A stretch of 64,000 bases of DNA from AG2 sp036493735 (GCA_036493735.1 DASXPH010000024.1:271632-335631), one strand, 5' to 3'. Positions 18,124 through 26,994 are shown, counted from the first letter of the stretch. Numbers and translations: made by a program. Notes: generated by a model from the sequence alone, not told the origin.

Positions 18124-19185
18124 ATGAGCATTCGCACGCTGGCTGCAATGCTGTTGTTGCTGCCCTTCGCTCTGGCGAGCGGGCAGGTCGCGTCGCAGGG
18201 CGCGACAATGGCGCCGAACAACGACCTCCCCAACCCTTATCGCACTGTCGAGGGTTGGGCGCGGCTCGACCGACCTTGGGGATCGACGAGCGCTGTCGAC
18301 ATCGACCCAGACGGCCGGAGCATCTGGGTCGCCGAGCGCTGTGGCGCGAATAGCTGCTCTGGTTCCAGCCTGCCCGCGGTTTACAAGTTCGATGGGAACG
18401 GCGCGCTCGTGACGTCGTTCGGCGCGGGCATGTTCGTCTCGCCACATGGCATCTTCGTCGACCGGTCTGGCAACGTCTGGGTTACCGATTGCGCGTGCAC
18501 GGGGCGCGGGGGCCGCGGCACATCTGACAGCACGCCGCAGCCGGCGAAGGGCCATCAGATCTTCGAGTTCAGCCCGACGGGCAGGCTGCTCATGACCCTC
18601 GGCAAACCTGGCGGTGGCCGGGGGGACGACTACTTCTGGCAGCCTAACGACGTCCTCGTCGCGCCCAACGGCGACATTTTTGTCGCCGAGGGGCACTCTT
18701 CGGCCCCCGGCTCGACCGCGCGCGTGCTGAAGTTCTCGAAGAATGGAAAGCTGATCAAGACGTGGGGCACGTTCGGTCACGGCCCCGACGAGCTCGATCA
18801 ACCGCACGCACTGGCGATGGACTCGCGTGGCCGGCTGTTCGTGGGCGATCGCGGCAACAACCGCATCAAGATCTTCGACCAGGAGGGCAAGCTGCTGGAT
18901 ACCTGGTATCAGTTCAGCCGCCCGAGCGGGATCTATATCGATGCGAACGACCGCATCTACGTCGCCGATTCAGAGTCCGGCTCGGTGGCGAAGGAGCGCA
19001 CCGGGTGGAAGCGGGGCATTCGCGTCGGCAGCGCGCGCGACGGCTCGGTGACGGCGTTCATTCCGGACCCGAACGAGAACGCGACGACGACGAGCGCGGC
19101 CGAAGGCGTCGCCGCCGATGCGATGGGTGTCATCTACGGTGCGGAGGTTGGCCCGAAGGCGCTGAAGCGATATGTGAAAGAGTGA
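18124..19185 (+). CDS. Exported NHL-repeat beta-propeller protein
   Basis: 353 residues from ATG 18124 (GGAG upstream); an in-frame ATG at 18061 lies inside the heptamer repeat and is rejected. A signal peptide (LAAMLLLLPFALASG) is followed by NHL blades, e.g. AVDIDPDGRSIWVAER, GIFVDRSGNVWVTDC, DVLVAPNGDIFVAEGHS, ALAMDSRGRLFVGDRGNNR and GIYIDANDRIYVADSES. Relatives include the peptidyl-alpha-hydroxyglycine lyase fold, a six-bladed periplasmic propeller that binds metal, but activity is unproven. It follows the Mo enzyme and precedes an aminotransferase on the same strand. A paralogue-like gene is at 25.1 kb. Confidence 0.85.
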   Translation: MSIRTLAAMLLLLPFALASGQVASQGATMAPNNDLPNPYRTVEGWARLDRPWGSTSAVDIDPDGRSIWVAERCGANSCSGSSLPAVYKFDGNGALVTSFGAGMFVSPHGIFVDRSGNVWVTDCACTGRGGRGTSDSTPQPAKGHQIFEFSPTGRLLMTLGKPGGGRGDDYFWQPNDVLVAPNGDIFVAEGHSSAPGSTARVLKFSKNGKLIKTWGTFGHGPDELDQPHALAMDSRGRLFVGDRGNNRIKIFDQEGKLLDTWYQFSRPSGIYIDANDRIYVADSESGSVAKERTGWKRGIRVGSARDGSVTAFIPDPNENATTTSAAEGVAADAMGVIYGAEVGPKALKRYVKE

Positions 19186-19199
19186 ACAGGGAGACCGCA

Positions 19200-20381
19200 A
19201 TGAGCAACGATCGTCGATTCTCGCGTCGCGGGTTCGTTGGTGGCGTCGCTACCGCGTTAGGCTATCTCACCCTCGAGCCCAGCTCCCGTCTGTGGGCACA
19301 GGGCGTCACGCTCGGGCGTGGGTCGCGCGTCGAGCTCGCCGCTGACGAGTACGACGGCCTCGCCAAGCTCGCGAACAACGAGAACCCGTACGGTCCGTCC
19401 GATAACGTGATGAAAGCCATGACCCAGGCTTTCAAGTATGCAAATCGGTACGGCTATCCCGACGGCGGCATCACCGAGGCGATCGCGAAGCACCACGGCG
19501 TGAAAGAGGAGAATGTTTTCATCGCCGCCGGTTCGGGGGAGATTCTCGACGTCGCGTGTAACACCTACCTGCGCGGCGGACGGAAGATTCTCAGCTCCGA
19601 GCCGTCGTACGACGTGATCTTCCAGCACGTCACCGCGTACAAAGCCGATTCGATCAAGGTCCCCTCCCTCCCCGACTTTCGACAGGACATTCCCGGCTTG
19701 ATCAGGGCGGCACGCGCGTACCGCCGAGACATCGGGTTCGTCTACCTGTGCAGCCCGAACAATCCAACGGGCCGCATCGTCACGCAGCAGGAGATCAAGC
19801 AGCTACTGGATGGCATTCCGGAGGACATGCCGGTGCTCATCGACGAAGCCTACTTCCACTTCGTCGAGGATCCGGAGTACGCGACGTCGGTCCCGCACGT
19901 CTTCGAGGATCGGCCGGTGATGGTCACGCGGACGTTCTCCAAGATCGCGGCGCTCGCCGGCATGCGACTGGGTTACGCCATCGCGCCGACGGAGATGATC
20001 CGCGACATGCGTCCGTACACGACGGGTACGATCAGCGCGGTCGTGAAGTATGGCGGCGTCGCCGCGCTCAACGACGCGGACAACCAGGCGAAGGTGAAGC
20101 GCGTGACGCTCGAGCTCCGCAAGAAGACGACGGCGGAGCTTGCGAACCTCGGTTACACCGTCGTCCGCTCGGAAGCGAATTTCTTCTTCGTCCACGTCCG
20201 GCGTCCGATCCCGCCGGTGATCGACGAGTTCAAGAAGAAGGGCGTCCTCGTCGGCCGCCCCTTCCCGCCATTCATGGAACATCTCCGGGTCTCGGTCGGG
20301 ACCGCCGACGAGATGAGCAGATTCTTAACGGCGTTCAAGGCGATCGTACCGCAGCCGCGAACCGCGTCCAAGGTGGGCTGA
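19200..20381 (+). CDS. HisC-like PLP aminotransferase with Tat signal
   Basis: 393 residues from ATG 19200, which has AGGGAGA upstream. The start MSNDRRFSRRGFVGGVATAL carries a twin-arginine motif (S-R-R-G-F-V), unusual for this fold. The enzyme part has LANNENPYGPSDNV, SEPSYDVIF, LCSPNNPTGRIV, LIDEAYFHF and TFSKIAALAGMRLGYA, whose Lys (near residue 247) binds PLP. It resembles histidinol-phosphate aminotransferase (class I/II). Export makes a biosynthetic His role unlikely; a periplasmic transamination is inferred. The spacing of 14 bases from the propeller gene suggests co-transcription with the Mo-enzyme cluster. Confidence 0.9.
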   Translation: MSNDRRFSRRGFVGGVATALGYLTLEPSSRLWAQGVTLGRGSRVELAADEYDGLAKLANNENPYGPSDNVMKAMTQAFKYANRYGYPDGGITEAIAKHHGVKEENVFIAAGSGEILDVACNTYLRGGRKILSSEPSYDVIFQHVTAYKADSIKVPSLPDFRQDIPGLIRAARAYRRDIGFVYLCSPNNPTGRIVTQQEIKQLLDGIPEDMPVLIDEAYFHFVEDPEYATSVPHVFEDRPVMVTRTFSKIAALAGMRLGYAIAPTEMIRDMRPYTTGTISAVVKYGGVAALNDADNQAKVKRVTLELRKKTTAELANLGYTVVRSEANFFFVHVRRPIPPVIDEFKKKGVLVGRPFPPFMEHLRVSVGTADEMSRFLTAFKAIVPQPRTASKVG

Positions 20382-20400
20382 TGTCATCCGAGGGGCTGAT

Positions 20401-20688
20401 GTCATCCTGAGCGAAGCGAAGGATCTGCTATTTGGATCCTCGCGCGGCACCCGAGCATCCCAGACCGACCAAAGGCGGTCACGGAATACACAGAAAGCCA
20501 CAGAAGACACGGTACTGCAACAGCAAAGCCCTAACTTCATTTAAAAAGACCAAACGCAGAGGACGCAGAATACGCAGATTCCAGTCCGACACCAAAACAG
20601 TTTGTCGTACCGTGTGTTCTGTGGACCTCTGTGCGTTCTGTGACCGCTTTTCGTCGGTCTGAGATGCCTAACCCTCGCTCAGGATGAC
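20401..20688. repeat. Nested intergenic repeat: GTCATCCTGAG arms around a CACAGA hairpin
   Basis: Outer arms: 20401-20425 (GTCATCCTGAGCGAAGCGAA...) and 20676-20688 (CGCTCAGGATGAC) are complementary. Inside, 20475-20515 and 20607-20647 form a 41-base imperfect inverted repeat (GCGGTCACGGAATACACAGA start), with GTAC at the loop-side ends. Between them lies AACGCAGAGGACGCAGA, shared with the repeats at 6.2 and 63.4 kb. It lies between convergent genes and may terminate both. Confidence 0.85.
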
Positions 20689-20694
20689 AGACCT

Positions 20695-22935
20695 TTAACG
20701 CTTGTTCTTACCCGAACCGTCTCCCCCTTTCGGTAGCGTCAACGCGACCAGAGCAGTGTTGTCGCCAGCGCCCGTCGCGAACACGATGTACTGTCGCCCC
20801 TGGTGCATGAACGTCATCGGCACCGCTGTCGTCTTCGCCGGAATCTGTACCTGGCCGACCTCCTTCCCCGTGCCCTTGTCCACGGCGTAGAGGTGATACG
20901 GTGGACGCGGCGGGCCACCACTGCGCCCCGTTCCGTAGATCACGAGCGTCTTCGTCGCGATGATCTGCGCCTGCCCACGACCCGGCTGCGGCGGCAGGGT
21001 AACGCCCGCGAACAGCGAATCGCGGGTCGTTACCGGAGTCGTTATGCCGTTGGGTATCCACCAGATCTTGTCACCGGAGTTCATGTCGTACGCGGTGACC
21101 CCGCCCAATTGCTTCGGTTTGAGAATGGACACGCCACCGATCATCGTGCCGTTGGCGCGTGACTCGAAGCCGAGTCCCTGGGATGCGCCCGCCTGCTGCA
21201 CGTAGCCAGGAGGCGGCGGCAGCGCGCCTAACAAGCCGCAGCTGTTGTGCGGCGAGCTGTAACGGAACTCGGAGCATGGATCCTTCTGTACCTGGATCGT
21301 GCTCAGTCCACTCTGGCTGCCGACATAGATCCGTCCCGTCTCCGGATCGCCAGCGGTGCCGCCATCGATATTCACGCCACCCGACGCGCCCGGCGCGTAC
21401 CAGGCGCAGCGGAAGCCGCTCGCGCCCGAGCCATCGGCCAGCGCAGCCGGAATGAAGTACGGTCCCATGCGGCACCGCTTCGCCAGCTTCATCGCCGAAT
21501 CCCTGATCGCCGGCGTGTAGTCGATGATGTCCGATTCGACGAGGCCCTGCTGCGAGTACGGCGCGGGTCGCGAGGGAATCGGCTGCGTGAGCGATGTCTG
21601 CTCGCCCGGCACCTCGCTCTGCAGCACCGGCGTCTCGACGATCGGCCAGATGGGCTCCCCGGTGACGCGGTCCAGCGTGTAGATGAATCCCTGCTTCGTC
21701 GTGGCGGCGAGAATCTTTCGCGGCCGGCCATCGACGGTGACGTCGAGGAGATTCGGCGCCATCGGGACGTCGTAATCCCAGATGTCGTGATGCACGAACT
21801 GATAATGCCAGCGGCGCTTCCCGGTCTTCACGTCGATCGCGACGACGCTCGAGCTGTAGAGATTGTTGCCGGGGCGGTGGCCGCCGTACTCGTCGATGAG
21901 CGGCATGCCAACGGGGATGTAGACGAGACCGAGCTCGGGATCGGCGGAGTACGTTGCCCATGCGTCGTTCTTGCCCACGCCGTCGGTTCCAATCTTCGAG
22001 CCCGCCTTCCAGCTATCGGCGCCGAACTCGCCGGGCTGCGGGATCAGATCGAATTTCCAGAGCTGCTTCCCGGTGTGCACGTCGAATCCGCGGATGAAGC
22101 CGGGAATATTGTGCCGGTGCAGAGGGAAATAGCCGTGAATGGACGAATTGCCGACGACGACGACATCGCCGACGACGATTGCGGGTGAGCTGTTGGCGAT
22201 CTCGCCCTGCGCGGGGTCGATGCCCATCGTTCCGTCCGCGCCAACTTTCTTCACCGGATCCCACTTTTCTCCGGGACGTGCCTTACGAGCCGGCGCGGCC
22301 TCGCTGATGATCAGTGGACCCGAATCATCCACCGCGAGCGGCACGAGCGGGTAACCCAATCCCTCCATCAGGTCGACGCTACCCCTCCTGCCAAACTTCG
22401 GGTCGGGTGCGCCCGTCTTCGCGTCAATCGAGAGCAGGTGATATCCGGGCGTAACCACGATCACGCGCTCGGCGGAGCCGTCGGTCCAATAGGAGAGGCC
22501 CCGTCCCGCAAATTGGCGTGCCGCTTTCTGCCAACGAATACCTTCGTCGATTCCGTATTTCCACAGGGTCTTGCCTGTCGCGGGATCGATCGCCACGGCG
22601 ATCCGGTGCGCCGTCGCGACGGTGAACAGTCGGCCGTTCGCGTACAGCGGCGTCGTTCGATAATACTCATCCGTGCCGAGCGCGCCGGCGTTCCACTGCC
22701 ACGCCACCTGCAGGTTCGAGAAGTTCGACGCGTCGATCTGATCGAGCGCAGAATAGCGCGTGCTCCACGCGTCGGCGCCCCAGTAACGCCACTCGCCGAA
22801 TGCGTTGCCGCGCATCAGTGGCTTTCCCTGGCTCGCGCTCGAGAGCTGCGTCCAGAGCAGCAAGACGCCGGCGCTCGACACGAACACCGCCAGCGCGACC
22901 GCGATCCAACGCCACTTCGCAAGATGATGCCGCAT
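20695..22935 (-). CDS. PQQ-dependent dehydrogenase (membrane glucose-dehydrogenase-like)
   Basis: 746 residues. A single N-terminal membrane helix (RWIAVALAVFVSSAGVLLLW) anchors a periplasmic eight-bladed propeller. Family landmarks: GEWRYWGADAWSTRYSALDQ, IDASNFSNLQVAWQWN, PGYHLLSIDAKTGAPDPKFG, and repeated W-docking blades such as GKQLWKFD, GKRRWHYQFVHHDIWDYDV and NSGDKIWWIPNG. The GCGD/GDH group oxidises sugars or alcohols and hands electrons to quinone or cytochrome c. No PQQ synthesis genes are in the window, so the cofactor is made elsewhere or scavenged. The gene follows a cytochrome c and a HupE-like gene on the same strand, an evident operon. Confidence 0.93.
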   Translation of the reverse strand: MRHHLAKWRWIAVALAVFVSSAGVLLLWTQLSSASQGKPLMRGNAFGEWRYWGADAWSTRYSALDQIDASNFSNLQVAWQWNAGALGTDEYYRTTPLYANGRLFTVATAHRIAVAIDPATGKTLWKYGIDEGIRWQKAARQFAGRGLSYWTDGSAERVIVVTPGYHLLSIDAKTGAPDPKFGRRGSVDLMEGLGYPLVPLAVDDSGPLIISEAAPARKARPGEKWDPVKKVGADGTMGIDPAQGEIANSSPAIVVGDVVVVGNSSIHGYFPLHRHNIPGFIRGFDVHTGKQLWKFDLIPQPGEFGADSWKAGSKIGTDGVGKNDAWATYSADPELGLVYIPVGMPLIDEYGGHRPGNNLYSSSVVAIDVKTGKRRWHYQFVHHDIWDYDVPMAPNLLDVTVDGRPRKILAATTKQGFIYTLDRVTGEPIWPIVETPVLQSEVPGEQTSLTQPIPSRPAPYSQQGLVESDIIDYTPAIRDSAMKLAKRCRMGPYFIPAALADGSGASGFRCAWYAPGASGGVNIDGGTAGDPETGRIYVGSQSGLSTIQVQKDPCSEFRYSSPHNSCGLLGALPPPPGYVQQAGASQGLGFESRANGTMIGGVSILKPKQLGGVTAYDMNSGDKIWWIPNGITTPVTTRDSLFAGVTLPPQPGRGQAQIIATKTLVIYGTGRSGGPPRPPYHLYAVDKGTGKEVGQVQIPAKTTAVPMTFMHQGRQYIVFATGAGDNTALVALTLPKGGDGSGKNKR

Positions 22936-22976
22936 GCTGCCTTCCTCGTGTGAGAGCTCGATTCGCGGCGCGGAGC

Positions 22977-23450
22977 CTAACGGGTGCCCCGCTTCGCGGC
23001 CGCCATGGGCTTCGTTTCGATCCGAATCGTTCCCAGCACCGTGGTATCGGTGGGGAGCTCGGTCCTACCAACCGGCATCTGATTCAGCTTCAGCAGATAC
23101 GCCACCAGGTCGGCATACTGCTCGGGCTCGAGGCTGCCGGGCTCGTTCTTGGGCATCTTCGTGCTGACGTACCCGAAGAGATCCAAAACGGAATGTCCGT
23201 CCCAGTGCTGAAAGGCAACGCCGGTGTGCGTCGCCGCAGTATGACAGCCCGTGCAGAGCGTGGCGTAAGTGTCCTGTCCCCGCGTGGCTTGCTCGGCGGT
23301 GTACACCCCGCTCTGGGTCGAACGTTTCGGTGAGATGGATTGTCCAGGTGACCGTGCCGGCAGCGACACGAACACGCCCATCATTGCCATCCACAGCCAG
23401 AAGCGTTGGGGGAGCGGCGGCCTCAGTCGTGAGTCGGACATTCCTCTCAT
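22977..23450 (-). CDS. Cytochrome c, mono-haem, membrane or periplasmic
   Basis: 157 residues. A hydrophobic segment (FWLWMAMMGVFVSLPA) near the start is a signal or anchor. One haem site, CTGCH, is at residues 66-70 and the axial Met is probably in STKMPKNEPG. The fold matches the small class I group usually fused to or beside PQQ dehydrogenases; it likely accepts their electrons. The ATG at 23450 overlaps the upstream stop as ATGA, showing translational coupling with the HupE-like gene. The stop TAG is made by a CGTTAGGC octamer. Confidence 0.92.
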   Translation of the reverse strand: MRGMSDSRLRPPLPQRFWLWMAMMGVFVSLPARSPGQSISPKRSTQSGVYTAEQATRGQDTYATLCTGCHTAATHTGVAFQHWDGHSVLDLFGYVSTKMPKNEPGSLEPEQYADLVAYLLKLNQMPVGRTELPTDTTVLGTIRIETKPMAAAKRGTR

Positions 23451-24799
23451 TCCACCCTAACCTCGCCCACCGAGCCGCGCCCCGCTAGACGTCGCATGCC
23501 GCCTGAAAGCAGCCACCCAAGACCGATGATGATCAGCAGCAACATCAGCGCGCGCATGGCTGAGAGCGCAAATTCAGCATCGAAGGTCGGCCACTGGATG
23601 TGATACTGCCGCAGCACTGCGCCACGATCGATCATCCAGTGCCACGCGGTGTGGGCGACGAGCGCCGAGAGCAGTATCGTCCCCATCCGCTCGGCGACCA
23701 CATATCGAAACAGCAGTGCGAGTGCGGGGACGGCGAGCACCAGCACGAGGATCTGGCCGAGCTCGACGCCGACATTGAAGGCGAACAGCGACGTCGCCAG
23801 GTGCTCGCCAGCGAATTGCAGCGACTGTCGCAACGCGAACGAGAAGCCGAATCCGTGCACCAATCCGAATCCAAACGCGACGACCCAGCGACGCTCCAAC
23901 TTCGGGCCGACGATGTTCTCGAAGGCCATGTACACGATCGAGAGCGCGATGAGCACCTCGATCAGTGGCGGGAACCAGAGTGCATCGGGCGCGAAGCCCA
24001 GCGCGGAGGCGGCCAACGTTAGGCTGTGGGCGATCGTGAACGACGTCACGATCGCGATCAGCGGCCGTAGCCGCCGAAATGGAATGACGAGACAGAACAC
24101 GAACAGCAGGTGATCGATCCCGTCGAGAATGTGATGGAATCCGAGCGAGACGAATCGCAGCGCCGCCTGATGCCAGCGCGGGTCGAGCCGCACCAGCCCG
24201 GGATCGCCGAGGTACTCGAACGCGCGCTCCGCCCCGTTAGGCGGCAGGAATCGGAGCACCGTTGTCGTGCGTACGCCTAGCCTGGCGAGGGTCGGATCGA
24301 TCGAGAATCGAGAGCTGTCCGAGACAATCGGATACTCGATCATCACGTCGAGCAGGGCCTGCTTCCAGAACAGCTGCGTCGTGGAATCGAGTGGCGCCCC
24401 CCGGAGATGCGCGAGCGCCAGATCGTACGTCACCCACGAACGGTCCGACGGAAGAGAGACGCGCGTCGCGACGATGCGAGCGCCCGCCAGTGCCGAGTCG
24501 CCTTCGTAGACCGACAGCGAACCGGCGAGCCAGACTCGCGCTGCTTGCGGGAGCAACGCCGCTGCGCGCGGAATGTCCAGATAGCCCGGGCCCCGCAGTG
24601 GAAAGTCAACGTCCCTCATCGACTCCAACGGGACACGCACCAGCACGCGCAACGAGTGTCCTTCGGGCTTCACGAACGCGAGTATCGTGACCGAGGAGGG
24701 AATCTCATGCGCGGCGACGACCACCGGCGACGCAAGCAAGAACGCGATGCCGAGGAAAGCCGAGGCTGGACGCACGAGCCAGTTGCGAAGTAGAATCAC
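23447..24799 (-). CDS. HupE/UreJ family membrane protein
   Basis: 450 residues from GTG 24799, chosen because a signal peptide starts right there (VILLRNWLVRPASAFLGIA); the frame is open further upstream but without coding character. The N-terminal half is a periplasmic beta-rich domain starting AHEIPSSVTILAFV, and the C-terminal half has about six helices with GFHHILDGIDHLLFVFCL, TSFTIAHSLTLA and GFGLVHGFGFSF. The His/Asp residues in those helices are the metal-path signature of HupE/UreJ, known or suspected nickel/cobalt permeases. With a PQQ dehydrogenase and a cytochrome c in the same operon, a different metal or maturation role is possible. Confidence 0.85.
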   Translation of the reverse strand: MILLRNWLVRPASAFLGIAFLLASPVVVAAHEIPSSVTILAFVKPEGHSLRVLVRVPLESMRDVDFPLRGPGYLDIPRAAALLPQAARVWLAGSLSVYEGDSALAGARIVATRVSLPSDRSWVTYDLALAHLRGAPLDSTTQLFWKQALLDVMIEYPIVSDSSRFSIDPTLARLGVRTTTVLRFLPPNGAERAFEYLGDPGLVRLDPRWHQAALRFVSLGFHHILDGIDHLLFVFCLVIPFRRLRPLIAIVTSFTIAHSLTLAASALGFAPDALWFPPLIEVLIALSIVYMAFENIVGPKLERRWVVAFGFGLVHGFGFSFALRQSLQFAGEHLATSLFAFNVGVELGQILVLVLAVPALALLFRYVVAERMGTILLSALVAHTAWHWMIDRGAVLRQYHIQWPTFDAEFALSAMRALMLLLIIIGLGWLLSGGMRRLAGRGSVGEVRVE

Positions 24800-24900
24800 G
24801 CGCGCGGAGTTGGTGGTGCGGCGAGTATAGTGCGCGCTCTCGCTGGCAGTAAGCCTGGTCGGTGATCGGTGGTCGGGCCCTTGGCTAGTGGAGTGTAACC

Positions 24901-25033
24901 GAGATGTTGATAGCAGGCGATTGCTGGCCACCAGGCCAAAATTGGCATCTGCGCGAAGTTCATCACGGCCACGGGATCTCGTCTCATGCCAATTTTGGCC
25001 TGAAGCCCGGCCCTCGCCTGCTATCAACATCTC
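24901..25033. repeat. Nested perfect inverted repeat (20 + 17 bp stems)
   Basis: Outer stem: 24901-24920 (GAGATGTTGATAGCAGGCGA) pairs perfectly with 25014-25033. Inner stem: 24932-24948 (CAGGCCAAAATTGGCAT) pairs perfectly with 24986-25002. The two are joined by symmetrical 11-base internal loops and enclose a 37-base apical loop. It lies between the divergent HupE-like and propeller genes, ending 25 bases before the propeller ATG. Either a regulatory leader or a small non-autonomous element is possible; see findings. Confidence 0.9.
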
Positions 25034-25058
25034 ACATCAACCCACTAGGAGTAGTCGA

Positions 25059-26237
25059 ATGAGACGACGGAATCTCGTGTTCGCTGGCGCTCTCGTGACG
25101 TCGATCATCGCACTCGGCGTCGGTCAGGCTGTGTTGCAGGGCGCGACGCGACCTGCGGTCGAGGCACCTCGGTTCGAGGTTGACCCCATGTGGCCAAAGC
25201 CGTTGCCGAATCACTGGATCCTCGGCTCTGTGATCGGCGTTGGCGTGGACTCCCGAGATCACGTCTTCATCATCCACCGCGGCGACTCGACGCTCAACCA
25301 GCGCACCGAGTCGGGCGCGGCGGCGCATCCCCCGCTCGGCGAATGCTGCTCCGCCGCGCCGCCGATCATCGAGTTCGATCCCGAGGGGAACATGGTGCGC
25401 GCGTGGGGCGGCCCCGGAGACGGCTACGTATGGCCGGAATCAAACCACGGCGTCTCGATCGACGACAAGGACAACGTGTGGATCGGCGGCAACGGCCGCA
25501 TGGATTCACATATTCTCAAGTTCACCCATGACGGCAAGTTCCTGATGCAGATCGGGACGCCAAAACAGGCGGTAAACAGCAACGCCCTGGATCACTTTGG
25601 TCGAGTCGCGAAGATCTCCTTCGACGTGAAGGCGAACGAGGCGTACATCGCCGATGGCTATGGCAACAAGCGCGCGGCCGTGATCGACATGAACACGGGG
25701 AAGATCAAACGATTCTGGGGAGCGTACGGCAATGCGCCGAAGGACACGAACATGGGTCCTTATAATCCAGACGCTCCGCCGGCTCCGCAGTTCAGGAATC
25801 CCGTGCACTGCGCCGAGCCAACGAACGATGGCCTCGTTTACGTCTGCGATCGCGTCAACGATCGCATTCAGGTCTTCCAGAAGGACGGCAAGTTCGTCAA
25901 GGAGCAGCGCGTCTTTCCCCTGACGCGCGGCGACGGCTCGGTGTGGGACATCGCGTTCTCACGCGATCCACAGCAGAAGTACATCTTCCTTGCGGACGGC
26001 CGGAACGAGCGCGTGTACGTCATGGACCGTCAGTCGCTGCAGATCCTCACGATGTTCGGCGACGGCGGGCGGCAACCCGGCCAGTTCTTTGCCGTCCACA
26101 GCATCGCCACGGACTCCAAGGGCAACATCTACACGACGGAGACTTACGAGGGGAAGCGAATTCAGAAGTTCGTATACAAAGGCATCGGTCCGGTGGCCGC
26201 CATGAACCAGGGCGTGATCTGGCCGAAGAGCCCTTAG
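25059..26237 (+). CDS. Exported NHL-repeat beta-propeller protein
   Basis: 392 residues from ATG 25059, with AGGAG upstream. The N-terminus (MRRRNLVFAGALVTSIIALG) is a signal anchor. Blades read VIGVGVDSRDHVFIIHR, IIEFDPEGNMVRAWGG, GVSIDDKDNVWIGGN, ILKFTHDGKFLMQIG, ISFDVKANEAYIADGYGN, LVYVCDRVNDRIQVF and IATDSKGNIYTTETYEG. It resembles the product at 18.1 kb but keeps different spacing, so I regard the two as diverged paralogues. The location beside a PQQ dehydrogenase operon and behind a large hairpin suggests joint control, but nothing proves it. Confidence 0.85.
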   Translation: MRRRNLVFAGALVTSIIALGVGQAVLQGATRPAVEAPRFEVDPMWPKPLPNHWILGSVIGVGVDSRDHVFIIHRGDSTLNQRTESGAAAHPPLGECCSAAPPIIEFDPEGNMVRAWGGPGDGYVWPESNHGVSIDDKDNVWIGGNGRMDSHILKFTHDGKFLMQIGTPKQAVNSNALDHFGRVAKISFDVKANEAYIADGYGNKRAAVIDMNTGKIKRFWGAYGNAPKDTNMGPYNPDAPPAPQFRNPVHCAEPTNDGLVYVCDRVNDRIQVFQKDGKFVKEQRVFPLTRGDGSVWDIAFSRDPQQKYIFLADGRNERVYVMDRQSLQILTMFGDGGRQPGQFFAVHSIATDSKGNIYTTETYEGKRIQKFVYKGIGPVAAMNQGVIWPKSP

Positions 26238-26319
26238 CAGATTGAGAACTTCGTCTCGCTTGCGATGACGGCCTCGGTTCCGAGTCGTCCATTTTGGTGA
26301 CTCCGTCCACGAGCGAGCG

Positions 26320-26994
26320 ATGCAGCTGATGCGAGAGCTGGATGTACCCGCGAAGAACAATGCGCGCGTCTACCATTACGCGCTTTGGACTGCGGTTCTC
26401 GTGTACGTGCTGCTGCTCGGGCTGGCGGTGGGGATGTTCGACATGGGCGTGCGCAACCACGTCTTCTTCTTGAAGTTTATCGGCGCTCTGTTCGGATGCT
26501 TCGTGCTCCTCGGACGTGGGTTTCTCCTCGCGCGCTTCCGCGCGTCGAACTGGCTCGTCCGGACAGATGAGAACGGAGTTTATCTAAAATTTCGCTCTTA
26601 TCTCAATTATCACTTCCCTGCCGACGACCTGACGGTCGTGTTTATCCCGTATCGAGAGATCCGCACCGCGCACAGAACCCGTGAACGGCGTCAGAGCGGA
26701 ATGATCGGGAGCGACAGCCGATCCATGCAGGTCGTGACGCTTGTCGAGGTCGAGCTCACCTGCGATGTGACCGCCCTCCGGACGGCGGTGAGCGAGGAGA
26801 ACTCGAGGCCGGCTCCGAAGGTGAAGCGGTGGTACGGTACCAGCAGCAGCCGGGCGAATCACTGTCCGCTCGTGGTGGGTGAGGAAGGCCGACTACGGAT
26901 TCTCTGGGAGTGCACGCCTTCGGCGGCGAAGTTCCTCACGGAACTGGCGCCGCATGCGCCAATCGACCGCAGCACCTGGATCGCGGCCGCGTAG
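26320..26994 (+). CDS. Membrane protein, unknown function
   Basis: 224 residues. Two membrane helices close to the N-terminus (LWTAVLVYVLLLGLAVGMF and FFLKFIGALFGCFVLLG) are followed by a cytoplasmic domain of about 140 residues. That domain has strands (LVRTDENGVYLKFRS, DLTVVFIPYREI, MQVVTLVEVELTC) and a C-terminal WECTPSAAKFL segment, a layout like small PH-like domain proteins. No family is recognised with confidence. The region after it lacks a clear gene and holds the 21-bp array. Confidence 0.6.
   Translation: MQLMRELDVPAKNNARVYHYALWTAVLVYVLLLGLAVGMFDMGVRNHVFFLKFIGALFGCFVLLGRGFLLARFRASNWLVRTDENGVYLKFRSYLNYHFPADDLTVVFIPYREIRTAHRTRERRQSGMIGSDSRSMQVVTLVEVELTCDVTALRTAVSEENSRPAPKVKRWYGTSSSRANHCPLVVGEEGRLRILWECTPSAAKFLTELAPHAPIDRSTWIAAA

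Noticed and set aside
21247..22188. Open frame of 313 codons opposite the PQQ dehydrogenase
   Set aside because: Shadow frame with no recognisable domain; GC-rich antisense frames are commonly open.
24800..25030. Longer HupE-like protein from ATG 25030
   Set aside because: The extension would be encoded by the hairpin arm and precede the signal peptide.
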